From an uncultured Clostridia bacterium (GTDB lineage Bacteria; Bacillota; Clostridia; TANB77; CAG-465), in assembly GCA_947628575.1 (NCBI GenBank), contig CANRAK010000016.1:1-20733 (forward strand): 20,733 nt of DNA, written 5' to 3'. This document shows, piece by piece, positions 7,664-16,314 of this stretch. Position 1 is the first letter of the stretch, and every line of letters starts with the position of its first letter. The notes below the pieces were generated by a model. It searched no databases and was not told the origin of the DNA. It saw nothing but the letters and a program-made list of their open reading frames with translations. Position numbers and translations under genes: made by a program.

Positions 7664-8842
7664 GTGAAAATAACAGATTTTGCGTTAATTTTTATAGCAA
7701 TTATATTACCATTTATGATAGTATTATATATAAATATAACATTTACAATTAAGGCTGAAGAAATGGAAATGTATTATCAGAATATGATAAATGCAGCAGT
7801 AGACGATGCAGCTTATGAAATGAAGCAGGTTGAAAGTGAAGATAAACAGATAGATTATGGATATTCAGATAGTGAGAATAAAAAAATAAATGTAAATGCA
7901 AAAGTTGGTGTAGATAGCTTTTTTAAATCAATGTATAATACACTAGGAATATCAGGTAATGAGAGTGCAGAATCATATTTTAACCTTTTTGTTCCAGCAG
8001 TAGCAGTTGTGGAATATGATGGCGTTAGAATTTCTAAAAACGAGCTTGTAACAGCAGAAGATGGGACAAGTGCAATAAAAAGAGTACTAAGACCAAAAAG
8101 ATATTTTACATATACATATTCAATAGTTAGAAATGGTAGTGAGTATGTACTAGTACCTGGTGGTGAAACAGCAAACGTTGTATCAACTCATACTGTGGAA
8201 TTTACAATGGATGAAATGATAGTACATAGAGGATATGATTATATGTTTGACGAAGAAATAAAATCTTCATCCTTTTATATAAGTGATTCTAAAAATAATG
8301 ATGTACTTGTTTCAGGTGTTGTTTCATCTGAAGGAAAAGATAAAATAAAATCACAAATAGTATCTCATTTATTAGATATAAAAAAATCTATCATTGCAAA
8401 TGTTGTATCAAATGAGTTATCTTATGCTGTAAATGAGAATAACGACTACGCAAGACAGTCAAGTGTAACATATAGATTTAATTTTCCAAGCACGACTCAA
8501 GAAGAGCTATATAATATGGTAGATGGAGTAGGAATAATAGCTTTTGTACAAGGAATATCTGTTGGTAATAAATATTTGAATACTAAAGCTTATGGAATGA
8601 GCACATTAGGGCAGACTGCTAGATATTACTTTACTGCACCAAATAGTGACTCACAAATTCATATGAACTTATATCATAAAGATATAAATTGTCCTGAGTA
8701 TAGATTATCTAAAATAACAGATATGTCACCAAGGTATGCAACTTCAAAACAAGAAGCTGCAACCTCTGTAGCAACAGGTACATTAAACTCAGTTAAACAG
8801 ACATTTAAAGGATTTTATCCTTGCCCAATATGTAATCCATAA
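7664..8842 (+). CDS. Long pilin-like protein B3 with C-terminal Cys/His motif
   Basis: A 392-residue protein, GTG at 7664 with AGGAGGTG (7651-7658) overlapping the previous stop. Short N-terminus, membrane helix about 5-28 containing ILP as in the other long subunits, then an amphipathic stretch (AAVDDAAYEM, 44-53) of TadE-like character; it is a distant third member of that class. The C-terminus is notable: YHKDINC (337-343) and GFYPCPICNP (383-392) reproduce the spacing style of small zinc-binding modules related to the Ada N-terminal Cys site (YHxxxC ... GYxPCxxCxP), which are common at the ends of secreted Gram-positive proteins. The residues between the two halves also contain ATSKQEAA, similar to the usual SxEEA. 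Metal binding is predicted, not shown. Confidence 0.6.
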   Translation: MKITDFALIFIAIILPFMIVLYINITFTIKAEEMEMYYQNMINAAVDDAAYEMKQVESEDKQIDYGYSDSENKKINVNAKVGVDSFFKSMYNTLGISGNESAESYFNLFVPAVAVVEYDGVRISKNELVTAEDGTSAIKRVLRPKRYFTYTYSIVRNGSEYVLVPGGETANVVSTHTVEFTMDEMIVHRGYDYMFDEEIKSSSFYISDSKNNDVLVSGVVSSEGKDKIKSQIVSHLLDIKKSIIANVVSNELSYAVNENNDYARQSSVTYRFNFPSTTQEELYNMVDGVGIIAFVQGISVGNKYLNTKAYGMSTLGQTARYYFTAPNSDSQIHMNLYHKDINCPEYRLSKITDMSPRYATSKQEAATSVATGTLNSVKQTFKGFYPCPICNP

Positions 8843-8863
8843 ATTAAAGGAGGTGTAATCTAA

Positions 8864-10186
8864 ATGCAAGAAGATTTTGTTCCATCATATAAAAATGAGG
8901 AAGAAAGACTTAAAGTAAGAAAAGAAAAAGATAAAAAAGATAGAAGAAGAAAAATTATAATATCAATCATAGTAGCAGTAGTAATCATTGCAATTCTTGT
9001 ATTAGGTTACATTCTAGCAAATATAAACTATAGTAAGTATGAAAAGTATGAAGAAAAAATGGAAATTTATGGATTTGCTAAAGTTTATGATAATCAAAGA
9101 GCTAATACTAGAGATAAAGTTACTAAATCAGAAGCAGTAAAAATGATACTATCTTGTTTATATAATGTACCAGATATAGAAGGAATAGCTATGGCAACAG
9201 ATGCACAGTATAGTAATGCTATATGGGTAGAGTATGCTATAAAGCAAGGTATAGTTGCAAGGGAAGAAGTAAACGAGAAGAATGCAGATAGCAAAGTAAA
9301 ATACCAAGAAGTATTAGTTTGGTTATATAATATAAAAGCTAAAATACTAGATGCTGAAATTGATACAGAAGAAAAGACAAGTATAAAAGATATAAACTCA
9401 TATAATACAGACCAAAAACTTGCAATCTATGATTTGGTAAATTCTAATATAATTACAGTTAATCCTAAGAATATAAAAGGATATCAGACATTGTATAAAG
9501 GTAAGTTAAATGAGCTTATTATAAACTTTGCAGAAGAATATAATACAATAACTGTAGGAAATGCAAGAATTAATATAAATGAAGATAAAATACCAGATAA
9601 CGTTGAAAGTTATCCTTATACTTTAGCAAGTGTAGAAAAATCTACTTATGAATTACCTTTTAGTAACAGCGATAGTGCAGATTTTATTTCTCCAGTTACA
9701 TTATATAAGGATAATAAACAATATTATGCACAAATAAAATCATATATAGAAAACTACTTTGGTTATTTAACAAATGTAGACTATAATAATATTACAACAG
9801 GTCAAGTTAAAAGAAGATTAAAAAAATATGCTTTAGAAGAATTAGATGATAAAGTAGTTGAAAAGTATGTAAACTACGTAAAAGCTAATAAGATAAAATT
9901 AACTGGTAAAGTAACAGCACAACTACCATGTGTATATTTTGATGGTAAAGACTATAGAGTAAGAATAAAAATAGAACTAACAGTTAATGAATCAAATACT
10001 AAAGATAATATATTACTTTATGATTTAGAAAATGGAAAAACAACATATAATAATGACCAATATACATTATATGTAGATGTAAAAATGTCTAAGAACGAAG
10101 AATCACAGACACTATTTATACAGGAAGGAACTATCGAATCTATGTTAGCTAAGTCTAATAGTGGAATAGTTAGTGTAGGTGATTAG
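8864..10186 (+). CDS. Membrane protein with SLH-like repeats
   Basis: A 440-residue protein, ATG 8864 behind AGGAGGTG (8848-8855). A strongly basic cytoplasmic N-terminus (residues 16-30) precedes one membrane helix (31-53), so the remainder is probably outside. Residues about 70-225 look like degenerate S-layer-homology units: VTKSEAVKMIL, then WVEYAIKQGIV (121-131); VKYQEVLVWLYN; and YDLVNSNIITVNP (189-201), then KLNELIINFAEEY. The C-terminal 150 residues are a Lys/Tyr-rich domain that I do not recognise. SLH modules bind secondary wall polymer, so this protein could join membrane and wall or anchor the pilus-like structure. The SLH call is moderate because the repeats are weak. Confidence 0.55.
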   Translation: MQEDFVPSYKNEEERLKVRKEKDKKDRRRKIIISIIVAVVIIAILVLGYILANINYSKYEKYEEKMEIYGFAKVYDNQRANTRDKVTKSEAVKMILSCLYNVPDIEGIAMATDAQYSNAIWVEYAIKQGIVAREEVNEKNADSKVKYQEVLVWLYNIKAKILDAEIDTEEKTSIKDINSYNTDQKLAIYDLVNSNIITVNPKNIKGYQTLYKGKLNELIINFAEEYNTITVGNARININEDKIPDNVESYPYTLASVEKSTYELPFSNSDSADFISPVTLYKDNKQYYAQIKSYIENYFGYLTNVDYNNITTGQVKRRLKKYALEELDDKVVEKYVNYVKANKIKLTGKVTAQLPCVYFDGKDYRVRIKIELTVNESNTKDNILLYDLENGKTTYNNDQYTLYVDVKMSKNEESQTLFIQEGTIESMLAKSNSGIVSVGD

Positions 10187-10187
10187 T

Positions 10188-12932
10188 ATGAAGAAAAGAT
10201 TAATTTTAATAGCAATAATAATATTAAATATACTGATAGTACCAAATCTCTATGCTTATGATAGTGGTAGAGAAGTATTTGTAAGACATATAGATAAAGA
10301 TACAGGTGCAATAATACAAAACCTATCTAATGTAAGTCAAGAATTAATAGATTCAGACGGTAACCAATCATTAGTTCAAAATAGTAAATCTGACGATGCG
10401 GATATTGAGTATAGTGAGTATTATAATCACAGTATTGGTACAACTCTAAATATAACAAAATCATTAGTAGTAAAAGCTGATGGAAATGAATATCAATATT
10501 TAGGATTAAATGTTTGTACAATGTACAGCCAAGAAGAAGCTTATCAAATAATGGAACAAAAAAAGAGTAGTTATAGAGCTGGTACAGGACAGCTAGATAT
10601 TGCCTATGATAAAACATCGCAAACATCACAATTTACAACAAAAGAAACCGATAGCAACGATGTAACTATAATAGATTTCTATTATTCTAAAGTAGATTCC
10701 ACTAGTATTTCACCAAGACTTTTAAGTAATACTAACGTTTGGACTGGAAATAACGCAGATATGCTTTCAGACATAACTTATGTTCCAACAGGTTCAAGAG
10801 TAATGCCATATTTTATTACTCCAAAGTATGTAGTAAAAGATTTAGCTTATGAAAAGACAATAGAAAATGGAAAGGTATATTATACTGTTAATAACTTTAA
10901 CGTATACAGACTAGATAACTCATACTTAAAATCTTCAGATACATTAAATAAAAATGGAAAAGAAATATCTGGGCATTTAGTAGGCAGTAGTAGAGATACT
11001 GTATTTTCAGGTGTTGGCGATATAATACAATTACCTGTACAAAATAGTACAAAAGATCAAATTACTTCTGAGCTTAACGCATTACTTGCTAATTCTAAAA
11101 CTCAAGAGATACCAAGTAATAACTCACTTGATGTTATTATTTCAGATGATGCTGTAGCAAATGATTATATAACAAGTGGATTTAATGTAGACTATAATAA
11201 ATATAATGGATTAAGAAGCGCAAAAGGAAATGTAACATATACCACTTATAATGTTATTAACTCACAAACTTCAGGTGGATATGAAGTAGAATCTGTAAAT
11301 GAGCATTTTATAAATGTTTATACTCCAATACAACTTGCTATGCCAGAAGTTACAGCGACAAACCAAACAACAGTAAATCACACAAATACTACTTCATCTA
11401 GTGTTATACTAGCAGATGATGCTACATTTGAAGTAAAAGTAAGATGTATAAATAATAACTTTGAATACTATAATAATGTAGATGATTATATAAGAGCAGA
11501 CTTTGTAGACGATTATTATTTTATTTTTGATTTTGATATCGTATATAACGGTAGGCAATATGAAAAAGGTACAGCAGTACATATGTATAATACAGCAAGA
11601 GTAAGAGATGGATATACATATTTTTATGCACAGGTTGCTCCTAATGAGAGTCTTTCTCGAAGTGAAAGTGAGCATAAAATTATAGTTATTGCTGGTGCAT
11701 CTAATGCTCCAGATACCATGATCCAAGATTTAGTAGATCAAGAAGTTGGAATACAGATAGATAAAACAATAGATGCAACTGAAAGAAAACACATTAACGA
11801 CTCAGGTAACAATGAAGTATCTTTTGCAAATGAAGTAGAGGCAGCTGTATCATATAATGACCCATATTATCTAGAAGGATATAGATTTTATGGTGATGGA
11901 TATTATTATGCAATGCAGACAGTTAATGTAAGAACTGCATCTAGAATATATGACTTTAAGATTTCAGATTGTACAGATTTATCATATAAGAGTGCATTTA
12001 GAGATAGTAATAATAGCTTAATAGGTAATAACTATTATTCTGGAATTAGAAGACTTCTTGTATATACAAATAATAACAAAGAATTTACAAGACTACTAGA
12101 TAGAGATGATATAGGTATTAATGGTACATCAACAACAAAAACACTACCACTTGGACCATATAAACATACAACAGCTTCATATATGAGTGCACCAAAACTT
12201 GGATATAGAGTAGCGTTTGATGTAAAGACAACGGGCTATTATCTACCATCAGATAATACAGGTCAAAATAGAAGTATACGAATAAAGCCTACTTATTATT
12301 ATATATCAAAAGATGGTTCTAAATTAGAGCGAAATATTACATTATATTATAAAGATGCAACGGATAAATATAAGCAATTTGTCGGAAGTGGATATAAGAT
12401 ATACTTTATTCCAAATGATGGATACAGATATAAGAGTAATAGTACAACTGCAAATATCTCATATATGTCAAAACTTGAAGAATCTTTAGATATATCAGAT
12501 ACAGAGTTCTATTTAACAAGTAAAATGATGAGCAGTGATGATACTAACTATATTCAGTCTTGGTATGGTGAATTTAAATTACCAAATACTACTATTGCTG
12601 TTAAAAATGGTGATAGTGTAGATAAAGCACTAAAAGATGGATATATAGGTGTTAAGTTTGATATTGACTGTGTAGACTTAAATCTAAATGAAACAATATC
12701 ATATAATAAAAACAACCTTGAAGCAGGCTCACAAATAAATACAACTCAATGGGATTATGAAGGATACTTAGGTTTCTCTAATCCAGGTCAAGAAGTAACA
12801 GACCAAACAAGTTTAAGACTACAACTTGAAAAAGGTATTTGGGCTATATCTACACAAGATGTATATGATTTTGTAAAAGGCACAGTTGTGTTATACGATA
12901 TAGATGAAAGAGCAGCAGACGATATACAATAG
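10188..12932 (+). CDS. Large secreted surface protein with MucBP-like N-terminus
   Basis: A 914-residue exported protein. ATG 10188 is chosen over the in-frame GTG at 10179: it gives a clean signal peptide (MKKR, hydrophobic core, NLYA around residue 23) and has AGGTGAT (10176-10182) at good spacing, inside the end of the preceding gene. The region 28-166 resembles a MucBP-type module: EVFVRHIDKDTG at the start and DVTIIDFYY at the end. The remaining 750 residues are Asn/Ser/Thr/Tyr-rich and beta-like with no domain I can name. There is no LPXTG motif, terminal membrane helix or obvious wall-binding tail, so it is released or held by partners. As last gene of the pilus-like cluster, before a terminator, it may be an adhesin delivered with the system. 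Confidence 0.6.
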   Translation: MKKRLILIAIIILNILIVPNLYAYDSGREVFVRHIDKDTGAIIQNLSNVSQELIDSDGNQSLVQNSKSDDADIEYSEYYNHSIGTTLNITKSLVVKADGNEYQYLGLNVCTMYSQEEAYQIMEQKKSSYRAGTGQLDIAYDKTSQTSQFTTKETDSNDVTIIDFYYSKVDSTSISPRLLSNTNVWTGNNADMLSDITYVPTGSRVMPYFITPKYVVKDLAYEKTIENGKVYYTVNNFNVYRLDNSYLKSSDTLNKNGKEISGHLVGSSRDTVFSGVGDIIQLPVQNSTKDQITSELNALLANSKTQEIPSNNSLDVIISDDAVANDYITSGFNVDYNKYNGLRSAKGNVTYTTYNVINSQTSGGYEVESVNEHFINVYTPIQLAMPEVTATNQTTVNHTNTTSSSVILADDATFEVKVRCINNNFEYYNNVDDYIRADFVDDYYFIFDFDIVYNGRQYEKGTAVHMYNTARVRDGYTYFYAQVAPNESLSRSESEHKIIVIAGASNAPDTMIQDLVDQEVGIQIDKTIDATERKHINDSGNNEVSFANEVEAAVSYNDPYYLEGYRFYGDGYYYAMQTVNVRTASRIYDFKISDCTDLSYKSAFRDSNNSLIGNNYYSGIRRLLVYTNNNKEFTRLLDRDDIGINGTSTTKTLPLGPYKHTTASYMSAPKLGYRVAFDVKTTGYYLPSDNTGQNRSIRIKPTYYYISKDGSKLERNITLYYKDATDKYKQFVGSGYKIYFIPNDGYRYKSNSTTANISYMSKLEESLDISDTEFYLTSKMMSSDDTNYIQSWYGEFKLPNTTIAVKNGDSVDKALKDGYIGVKFDIDCVDLNLNETISYNKNNLEAGSQINTTQWDYEGYLGFSNPGQEVTDQTSLRLQLEKGIWAISTQDVYDFVKGTVVLYDIDERAADDIQ

Positions 12933-12936
12933 GTCG

Positions 12937-12971
12937 AATAGAGAGAAGATAAAAATTCTCTCTATTTTTTT
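12937..12971 (+). terminator. Intrinsic terminator of the pilus-like cluster
   Basis: Arms 12937-12947 and 12956-12966 pair over 11 positions (core AGAGAGAA / TTCTCTCT) around the loop GATAAAAA. A run of seven T (12965-12971) overlaps the end of the 3' arm. It begins five bases after the stop of the 914-residue gene and separates the cluster from spoIID. Confidence 0.9.
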
Positions 12972-13038
12972 GTCTAAATTTAGCAATTATATAATAATTA
13001 AGCAAGTCTTGAATAGATATATACTAGGGTGATATATC

Positions 13039-14061
13039 GTGAAAGTAAGGCTTGCTTTACTTTATGTATTGTCTGCTTTTTTTGCATCTGTAATTATTGT
13101 ACTTGCTGTACTAAATTTTAAAAAGACAGAAGAAGTAGTTAAAGAAAATGAGGAAGAAGAAATTAACTTTGAGTCTAATCACACAATACAACTTTACAGA
13201 AGCGAAAAAGGACAAATAGAAGAAATAGATTTAAATAATTACTTATTTTGCGTGGTAGCATCAGAAATGCCATTTAAATACGAATATGAAGCAATTAAAG
13301 CACAAGTAGTTGTGGCAAGAACATATTTATTTAATAAAATCTTAAATAATGTAGAAGAACAAGGAGATGTTTGTGATGATTATAGACATTGTCAAGCTTT
13401 TAATGAGGTGGATAAATTAGAAGAAATATGGAAAAATAAAGGATTTAGTGTAGCTCAAATACAAGAAGGTGAAAAAAAGATAAGAAAAGCTATATTAGAA
13501 ACTGAAAATCAAATAATTACATATAATGGGCAAATTATAAATGCACTATTTCATGCAAGTAGTCCACAAAGAACAGAAGATGCAAGAGCTATATGGTCAT
13601 GTGAGGATATACCATATTTAAAATCTGTGGAAAATGTTGAAGATTTAGATTATGAAAATAGAGAAAGTGAAGAAATAGTACCATACTCAGTTTTTAAAGA
13701 GGCGTTAATTAGTAAGGGATATATAGACGATTTAACTTTAAAAGATTTTTGTAATATCTGTATAAGTGAGTATACAGATAGTGGCAGAGTAAAGAATATA
13801 TCTGTTGGTACATATAAAATTAGTGCTGAAGATTTAAGAGGAATATTTAATCTAAATTCTACTAATTTTAAATTAAAAGTGGACGAAAATAATATAACTT
13901 TTGATGTTTTAGGATATGGGCATGGAGTAGGAATGAGTCAAGTAGGAGCAAATACCTATGCAAGGCAAGGTAAAACATATGATGAGATAATACATCATTA
14001 CTATACAGATGTGGATATAGTAGATGGTTTTAAGTTACAAATGAAAAGAGGAGAATTATGA
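13039..14061 (+). CDS. spoIID: Stage II sporulation protein D, peptidoglycan lytic transglycosylase
   Basis: SpoIID cleaves glycan strands between spore and mother cell during engulfment. 340 residues; GTG 13039 with AGGGTGAT (13026-13033). N-terminal membrane helix about 5-26 and exported catalytic domain. The family's catalytic Glu is E76 in ASEMP, followed by EAIKAQVVVARTYL. The stretch FHASSPQRTED matches the second active-site loop, and YGHGVGMSQVGAN near the C-terminus is the family hallmark. C112 and H117-C118 (CDDYRHC) match the zinc-ligand arrangement known from clostridial SpoIID. The gene starts about 70 bases after a terminator, so it should have its own promoter; I could not identify a convincing SigE-type one. 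It overlaps the next gene by four bases (ATGA). Confidence 0.93.
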   Translation: MKVRLALLYVLSAFFASVIIVLAVLNFKKTEEVVKENEEEEINFESNHTIQLYRSEKGQIEEIDLNNYLFCVVASEMPFKYEYEAIKAQVVVARTYLFNKILNNVEEQGDVCDDYRHCQAFNEVDKLEEIWKNKGFSVAQIQEGEKKIRKAILETENQIITYNGQIINALFHASSPQRTEDARAIWSCEDIPYLKSVENVEDLDYENRESEEIVPYSVFKEALISKGYIDDLTLKDFCNICISEYTDSGRVKNISVGTYKISAEDLRGIFNLNSTNFKLKVDENNITFDVLGYGHGVGMSQVGANTYARQGKTYDEIIHHYYTDVDIVDGFKLQMKRGEL

Positions 14062-14879
14062 AGATAAAATTTAATAGTAAATTAATAAATTTAATTAATA
14101 AAGTAAAAAAGGATAAAAATGTAAAAGATGCAAAAGTAATAAAATTTAATGATGTTGTAGAAACTAATAAAGAAGAAGTAAAAACAAGAAAGGGAGCATA
14201 TATTGTAGAGGAAGAAATAAAGAGGCCTAAAATTAATAAGAAGGCACAAAAGATATTTATTGGTATGATAATGTTACTTCTTTTAACTATTACACTTAAT
14301 ATACGATATAAAGATTATTTAACAATTGATACAATTGCGCCTAAAGATGTAAGTAGTGTGGCAGTTTTAGCAAATAGTGATGAAAATGTTGAAAATACAG
14401 GACAAGATAATATTGTTACTGCGACAAAAGCTGAGGAAAAGGTAGTTATACCTGTAAAGAAGGTAGAAGAAAAGCTAATCTTTTCACCACCAATCTCAGG
14501 AGAGATACAAAAAATGTATTCTATAGATAAAGTTATATACTCTAAAACACTACAGCAATGGAAAACGCATGATGGATTAGATATATCTGCCTCATTAGGT
14601 AGCACAGTAAAAGCAGCAGAAAAAGGTGTAGTAGACAGTATATATAATGATTCATTTTATGGAACAACTATTAAGATAGAACATATAAGTGGTTATAGGA
14701 GTGTATATTCAAATCTTGATGAAAATGTATATGTAAATGTTGGAGAAAGTGTAGTGAAGGGACAAAAGATAGGAAAAGTTGGAAATACTGCTATTGGAGA
14801 ATATTTAGATGAACCACATTTGCATTTTATGGTTTATCTAAATGATACAAGTATAAACCCTACATATATATATAATTAG
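14058..14879 (+). CDS. spoIIQ: SpoIIQ-like LytM/M23 engulfment peptidase
   Basis: A forespore membrane protein that in Bacillus and Clostridia pairs with SpoIIIAH across the intermembrane space. 273 residues; cytoplasmic N-terminal segment of about 64 residues, one membrane helix (65-81), linker, then an M23 (LytM) domain about 145-265. All zinc-site motifs are present: HDGLD (H171, D175) and HLHF (H254, H256). B. subtilis SpoIIQ lacks a ligand, while clostridial SpoIIQ keeps them, so this protein may be an active metallopeptidase. Start overlaps the spoIID stop, with AGAGGAG at 14047-14053. The position between spoIID and spoIIID supports SpoIIQ rather than a general cell-wall endopeptidase. 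The N-terminal cytoplasmic part is longer than usual. Confidence 0.85.
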   Translation: MKIKFNSKLINLINKVKKDKNVKDAKVIKFNDVVETNKEEVKTRKGAYIVEEEIKRPKINKKAQKIFIGMIMLLLLTITLNIRYKDYLTIDTIAPKDVSSVAVLANSDENVENTGQDNIVTATKAEEKVVIPVKKVEEKLIFSPPISGEIQKMYSIDKVIYSKTLQQWKTHDGLDISASLGSTVKAAEKGVVDSIYNDSFYGTTIKIEHISGYRSVYSNLDENVYVNVGESVVKGQKIGKVGNTAIGEYLDEPHLHFMVYLNDTSINPTYIYN

Positions 14880-14890
14880 GAGGAGATTAT

Positions 14891-15139
14891 ATGGTAGATA
14901 TAGAAAATAGAGCAAAGTTATTTGCAAATTATATAGTTGAAAATAAGGCTACAGTTAGAGCTACAGCTAAAAGATTTGGAATAAGCAAATCTACTGTGCA
15001 TAAAGATGTAGCAGAAAGATTAGAAAAATTTAATCCGTCATTAGCACAAGAAGCTAAAAAGATACTTGAAATAAACAAATCTGAAAGGCATATAAGAGGG
15101 GGAATGGCTACTAAAATTAAATATAGTAAAATAAGTTAA
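14891..15139 (+). CDS. spoIIID: Sporulation transcription factor SpoIIID
   Basis: An 82-residue DNA-binding protein that tunes SigE- and SigK-dependent genes in the mother cell. A helix-turn-helix occupies about residues 20-42 (ATAKRFGISKSTVHKDV), followed by the conserved basic tail GGMATKIKY. The size is typical of the family. ATG 14891 has AGGAGGAG (14878-14885) overlapping the spoIIQ stop, so it is probably transcribed with spoIID-spoIIQ. The gene order spoIIQ-spoIIID-mbl matches the conserved arrangement in spore formers. Confidence 0.95.
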   Translation: MVDIENRAKLFANYIVENKATVRATAKRFGISKSTVHKDVAERLEKFNPSLAQEAKKILEINKSERHIRGGMATKIKYSKIS

Positions 15140-15161
15140 TGTATAAGTTTCAAATTTATGG

Positions 15162-15190
15162 TTGCAAAAGCACGCCAAATGTAATATAAT
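15162..15190 (+). promoter_or_regulatory. SigA-like promoter of the mbl gene
   Basis: TTGCAA (15162-15167) and a perfect TATAAT (15185-15190) are separated by 17 bases, a textbook vegetative promoter. The predicted start near 15197 gives a leader of about 20 bases before the AGAGGGG and GTG of mbl. This separates constitutive cell-shape expression from the sporulation genes upstream and rules out a coding start at 15162. Confidence 0.8.
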
Positions 15191-15215
15191 TGTAACAGAA
15201 AGAGGGGCGTATATT

Positions 15216-16235
15216 GTGATTTTTGGCGGACAAGATATAGGAATAGATTTAGGAACTGCAACAATTCTTGTATATGTAAAAGGCAAAGGTATTGTCTTAA
15301 GAGAACCATCAGTGGTAGCTATAGATAAAAATACTAATCAGGTTTTAGCTGTAGGACAAGAAGCAAGAAAAATGCTTGGTAGAACACCAGGTAATATTGT
15401 TGCGCTTAGACCATTAAAAGATGGTGTAATATCAGACTATACTATTACAGAAAAAATGCTAAAGTACTTTATCAATAAAGTATGTGGCAAATTTGTGTTC
15501 GCACCAAAAATAATGATTTGCGTTCCATCAAGAGTTACAGAAGTTGAAAGAAAAGCAGTAATAGATGCAGCAAGTCATGCCGGAGCAAGGAAAGTTTATT
15601 TAATAGAAGAACCAATAGCTGCAGCAATTGGAGCAGGAATAGATATTTCAAAGCCTTATGGAAGTATGATTGTAGATATTGGTGGTGGTACATCAGATAT
15701 AGCTGTAATCTCATTAGGAGGCTCCGTAAAAAGTACTTCTATAAAAATGGCAGGAGATAAATTTGATGAAGCTATAATAAAATACATTAAGAAAAATAGA
15801 AATATAATAATAGGAGAAAGAACAGCAGAAGATATAAAGATAAATATTGGATGTATGTATCCAAAGTCTGTTACTGAAAGAATGTCAGTAAAGGGTAGAG
15901 AAATTACTAGTGGTCTTCCTGTAGAAATAGAGGTTACATCAGATGAAGTATTTGTTGCTTTATCTGAATGTGCTGAGAAAATACTAGAAGGTGTACATTC
16001 TGTTTTAGAAGAAACACCACCTGAACTTGTAGCAGATATATCTGAACGTGGTATATATATCACAGGTGGAGGCGGACTAGTTTGGGGATTAGATAAGTTA
16101 ATTGCAGAAAAAACTGGTATACCTGTTATGATTGCAGAAGATGCACAGTCTTGTGTAGCAATAGGAACAGGTAAGGCTCTAAATCATATTGAACTACTAG
16201 AGTCAGGTAATGCTATAAAGATAAAAAAATTCTAA
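15216..16235 (+). CDS. mbl: MreB/Mbl-type bacterial actin
   Basis: A 339-residue actin-like cell-shape protein that forms membrane-associated filaments guiding lateral wall synthesis. GTG 15216 is chosen: AGAGGGG (15201-15207) is correctly spaced, and an upstream ATG-containing extension to 15162 would run through the promoter. Nucleotide-binding motifs are present: phosphate 1 DIGIDLGTA (7-15), EEPIAAAIG (131-139), phosphate 2 DIGGGTSD (154-161), and the adenosine motif TGGGGLVWGLD (283-293). The N-terminus IFGGQDIGID fits the MreB/Mbl group. The mbl symbol rests on its place directly after spoIIID, as in Bacillus; on sequence alone it could equally be called mreB. Confidence 0.92.
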   Translation: MIFGGQDIGIDLGTATILVYVKGKGIVLREPSVVAIDKNTNQVLAVGQEARKMLGRTPGNIVALRPLKDGVISDYTITEKMLKYFINKVCGKFVFAPKIMICVPSRVTEVERKAVIDAASHAGARKVYLIEEPIAAAIGAGIDISKPYGSMIVDIGGGTSDIAVISLGGSVKSTSIKMAGDKFDEAIIKYIKKNRNIIIGERTAEDIKINIGCMYPKSVTERMSVKGREITSGLPVEIEVTSDEVFVALSECAEKILEGVHSVLEETPPELVADISERGIYITGGGGLVWGLDKLIAEKTGIPVMIAEDAQSCVAIGTGKALNHIELLESGNAIKIKKF

Positions 16236-16271
16236 GAAGCTAATATGAAAAAGTATTAAGCTTCTTTTTTT
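16234..16271 (+). terminator. Intrinsic terminator after mbl
   Basis: Arms 16234-16245 (AAGAAGCTAATA) and 16254-16266 (TATTAAGCTTCTT) pair with a single bulged A around an 8-base loop. They are followed by T to 16271 (seven in a row from 16265). The 5' arm overlaps the mbl stop codon. Confidence 0.88.
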
Positions 16272-16314
16272 GTATTTTAGCTAATTAGTATGAAAAAATA
16301 CATATATATTTCTG

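Noticed and set aside
12973..13038. SigE- or SigA-type promoter before spoIID
   Set aside because: Several A+T-rich -10-like strings exist (for example TATAAT within 12980-13000), but none has a convincing -35 at proper spacing. The sporulation-sigma consensus could not be matched by eye.
15162..15215. N-terminal extension of Mbl/MreB
   Set aside because: The segment contains the -35 and -10 promoter elements, has no ribosome binding site before it, and the extra residues are not in the family. GTG 15216 with AGAGGGG fits.
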